This document shows, piece by piece, positions 6,010 to 7,290 of a DNA stretch of 7,290 nucleotides. The first letter of the stretch is position 1. Every line of letters begins with the position of its first letter. The notes beneath the pieces are model-generated. The model saw only the letters and a list, made by a program, of their open reading frames with translations, did no database searches and was not told the DNA's origin. The position numbers were made by a program, and so were the translations under genes. Source of the DNA: Magnetococcales bacterium (GTDB lineage Bacteria; Pseudomonadota; Magnetococcia; Magnetococcales; Magnetaquicoccaceae); assembly GCA_015229095.1 (NCBI GenBank), contig JADGCE010000015.1, positions 1-7,290 on the forward strand, read 5' to 3'.

Positions 6010-7290
6010 TTGCTATACGCCCTCTATACCCCGCTGCTGCTTGTGCTGCTGCTTCTCACCCTGCCCCTCTGGATCTGGCGCTACCTACGCACCGGCAAAT
6101 ATCGCCATACCCTGCGCCAGCGGCTGGGGTGGGGCCTGCCCTCCCTGCCCCCGGCCCCCCGCATCTGGGTCCATGCCGTCTCGGTGGGTGAGGTGATGGC
6201 CGCCCAGGGGTTGATCCAGCAACTGGCTCAACGTTTTCCGGGCCATGCCATCCTTCTCTCCACGGTGACCAAAACGGGCCAACAGATTGCCCAAACCCTG
6301 CCCGCCGTCCAGGCCACCTTTTATCTGCCCCTGGATCTGCCCTGGATCGTCAACCGGGTGGTGCGCACCATCCGCCCCTGCTGTCTGATCGTTCTGGAGA
6401 CCGAACTCTGGCCGGGGCTGTTTTATGCCATGGCGGCCGCCGGGATTCCCGTCATGCTGGTCAACGGTCGTCTCTCCCCCCGTTCCTTTCGCCAGTATCG
6501 CAAAATTCGGCCTCTCATGGAACGGTTGCTGGCCAAGGTGCAACTGTTCGCCATGCAATCCCCAGGGGATGCGGAGCGGATGATCGCTCTGGGGGCACTT
6601 CCCCAGCGGGTGCAGGTGACCGGTAACATGAAATATGATCAGGCGTTGCAGAGCGTGCCGCCGGAAAAAATGGCGGCCCTTGCCCAACGGCTGCCACCGC
6701 CGGAGGGGATCATCTGGATAGCCGCCAGCACCCATCCGGGGGAGGAGGAGATTTTGTTGGCCTGTCTGAATGCGTTGCAGCCAAACTGGCCCGATCTGCG
6801 CCTGATTCTGGTTCCCCGCCATCCCGAACGCAGCGGCGCGGTGGCCGCTCTGCTCAAGCAGCAGGGGTGCTCCTATGCCCTCTTTTCCCAGCTGACCGGC
6901 TCCTGGCAGGAGAGGGTTTTGCTGGTGGATGGGGTCGGCTGGCTCACTCCACTCTATGGCTATGCCCATCTGGCCTTTGTGGGGGGCAGCCTGGTGCCCC
7001 ATGGGGGGCAAAACATGCTGGAGGCCGCCTCTTGGGGGCTGCCCATTCTGTTCGGTCCCCACACCTTCAACTTTCGGGAGATCAGCCGCCAACTCCTGGA
7101 GGCGGGGGGGGCCATACAGTTGCAGGATGCCGCCGAACTGCTGCCCGCCATGCAGGGCCTGTTGGCGGACAGCGCGGCGTGTGCACGCATGGGTGCCCAG
7201 GCCAAACAGGTGATCGGCCAGAACAGCGGAGCCGTGGCTCGCACCCTGCACGCCATCCAGCCTTATCTTCCCCCGGCGGCGACCGGGCCG
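6010..7290 (+). CDS. waaA: 3-deoxy-D-manno-octulosonic acid (KDO) transferase, 3' end cut by the window
   Basis: This membrane-anchored GT-B glycosyltransferase (family GT30) moves KDO from CMP-KDO to the lipid A precursor on the cytoplasmic face of the inner membrane, an essential step of LPS core assembly. 427 codons are open to the window edge with no stop. Family members are about 420-430 residues, so only a few codons are likely missing. Residues 5-23 are the N-terminal membrane anchor, followed by basic residues (R24, R27, K30, R32). HAVSVGE (55-61) carries the catalytic Glu. LETELWPGL (129-137), NGRLS (152-156), ASTHPGEEE (239-247), VPRHPER (268-274) and GGSLVPHGGQNMLE (325-338, donor-binding region) are all family signatures, as is FGPHTFNF (348-355). 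The start is uncertain: the first possible codon after an in-frame TGA (6004-6006) is TTG at 6010, with only a weak GGGA 12 bases upstream. An ATG at 5997 is in another frame. The usual PLE of the HGG-NPLE motif reads MLE here. Confidence 0.93.
   Translation, partial: MLYALYTPLLLVLLLLTLPLWIWRYLRTGKYRHTLRQRLGWGLPSLPPAPRIWVHAVSVGEVMAAQGLIQQLAQRFPGHAILLSTVTKTGQQIAQTLPAVQATFYLPLDLPWIVNRVVRTIRPCCLIVLETELWPGLFYAMAAAGIPVMLVNGRLSPRSFRQYRKIRPLMERLLAKVQLFAMQSPGDAERMIALGALPQRVQVTGNMKYDQALQSVPPEKMAALAQRLPPPEGIIWIAASTHPGEEEILLACLNALQPNWPDLRLILVPRHPERSGAVAALLKQQGCSYALFSQLTGSWQERVLLVDGVGWLTPLYGYAHLAFVGGSLVPHGGQNMLEAASWGLPILFGPHTFNFREISRQLLEAGGAIQLQDAAELLPAMQGLLADSAACARMGAQAKQVIGQNSGAVARTLHAIQPYLPPAATGP

Noticed and set aside
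5940..6010. A T-box or other tRNA-sensing leader for glyQS
   Set aside because: The gap to the divergent gene is only 62 bases, with no T-box sequence, specifier loop or terminator hairpin.
2915..6196. A 1093-codon plus-strand open frame antisense to glyQS
   Set aside because: It is the complement shadow of a highly conserved gene in GC-rich DNA. The product is low-complexity (rich in Gln, His, Pro, Gly), has no recognisable domain, and crosses the unrelated waaA start.
6085..7251. A 388-codon minus-strand frame within waaA
   Set aside because: It is antisense to a clear KDO transferase that has all its motifs. The product is Gln/Gly/His-rich with no family resemblance.

Overview
The window is a GC-rich (roughly 60 %, judged by eye) stretch of ordinary bacterial chromosome. 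A KDO transferase gene points to a Gram-negative, LPS-making bacterium. The tRNA carries an encoded CCA, and the two-domain glycyl-tRNA synthetase is the bacterial tetrameric type. A proteobacterium is the best guess. The alpha-beta fusion of GlyRS is a minority arrangement, known from Chlamydia and plant organelles, so the exact lineage cannot be fixed from sequence reading alone. I see no insertion sequence, integrase, prophage gene, CRISPR array or toxin-antitoxin pair.

Layout, left to right. At 19-46 lies a near-consensus sigma70 promoter. It drives a plus-strand SLC13/DASS-type permease (111-1880) that carries two RCK_C (TrkA-C) domains between its two membrane halves. Next comes a compact tRNA unit: promoter (1914-1943), tRNA-Leu(CAA) with encoded CCA (1958-2044) and a Rho-independent terminator (2053-2083). 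From the other side, a minus-strand pair runs leftward and converges on the tRNA. It consists of a 1016-codon glyQS fusion gene (2897-5947, GTG start with a strong Shine-Dalgarno) and, 5 bases after its stop, a secreted or periplasmic five-repeat Sel1-like protein (2106-2891). Divergent from glyQS, 62 bases away, is waaA/kdtA (6010 to beyond 7290). It has no ATG in its own frame at the expected N-terminus and is missing only its extreme 3' end.

Functionally the window mixes translation (tRNA-Leu, GlyRS), envelope building (KDO transferase, probable periplasmic Sel1-like protein) and solute transport. No dedicated new system is evident. The points most worth a second look are the natural GlyQ-GlyS fusion with its Pro/Ala-rich linker, the tight coupling of an exported Sel1-repeat gene to it, the unusual start of waaA (true TTG start or one-base frameshift), and an A-C mismatch in the T stem of the tRNA.
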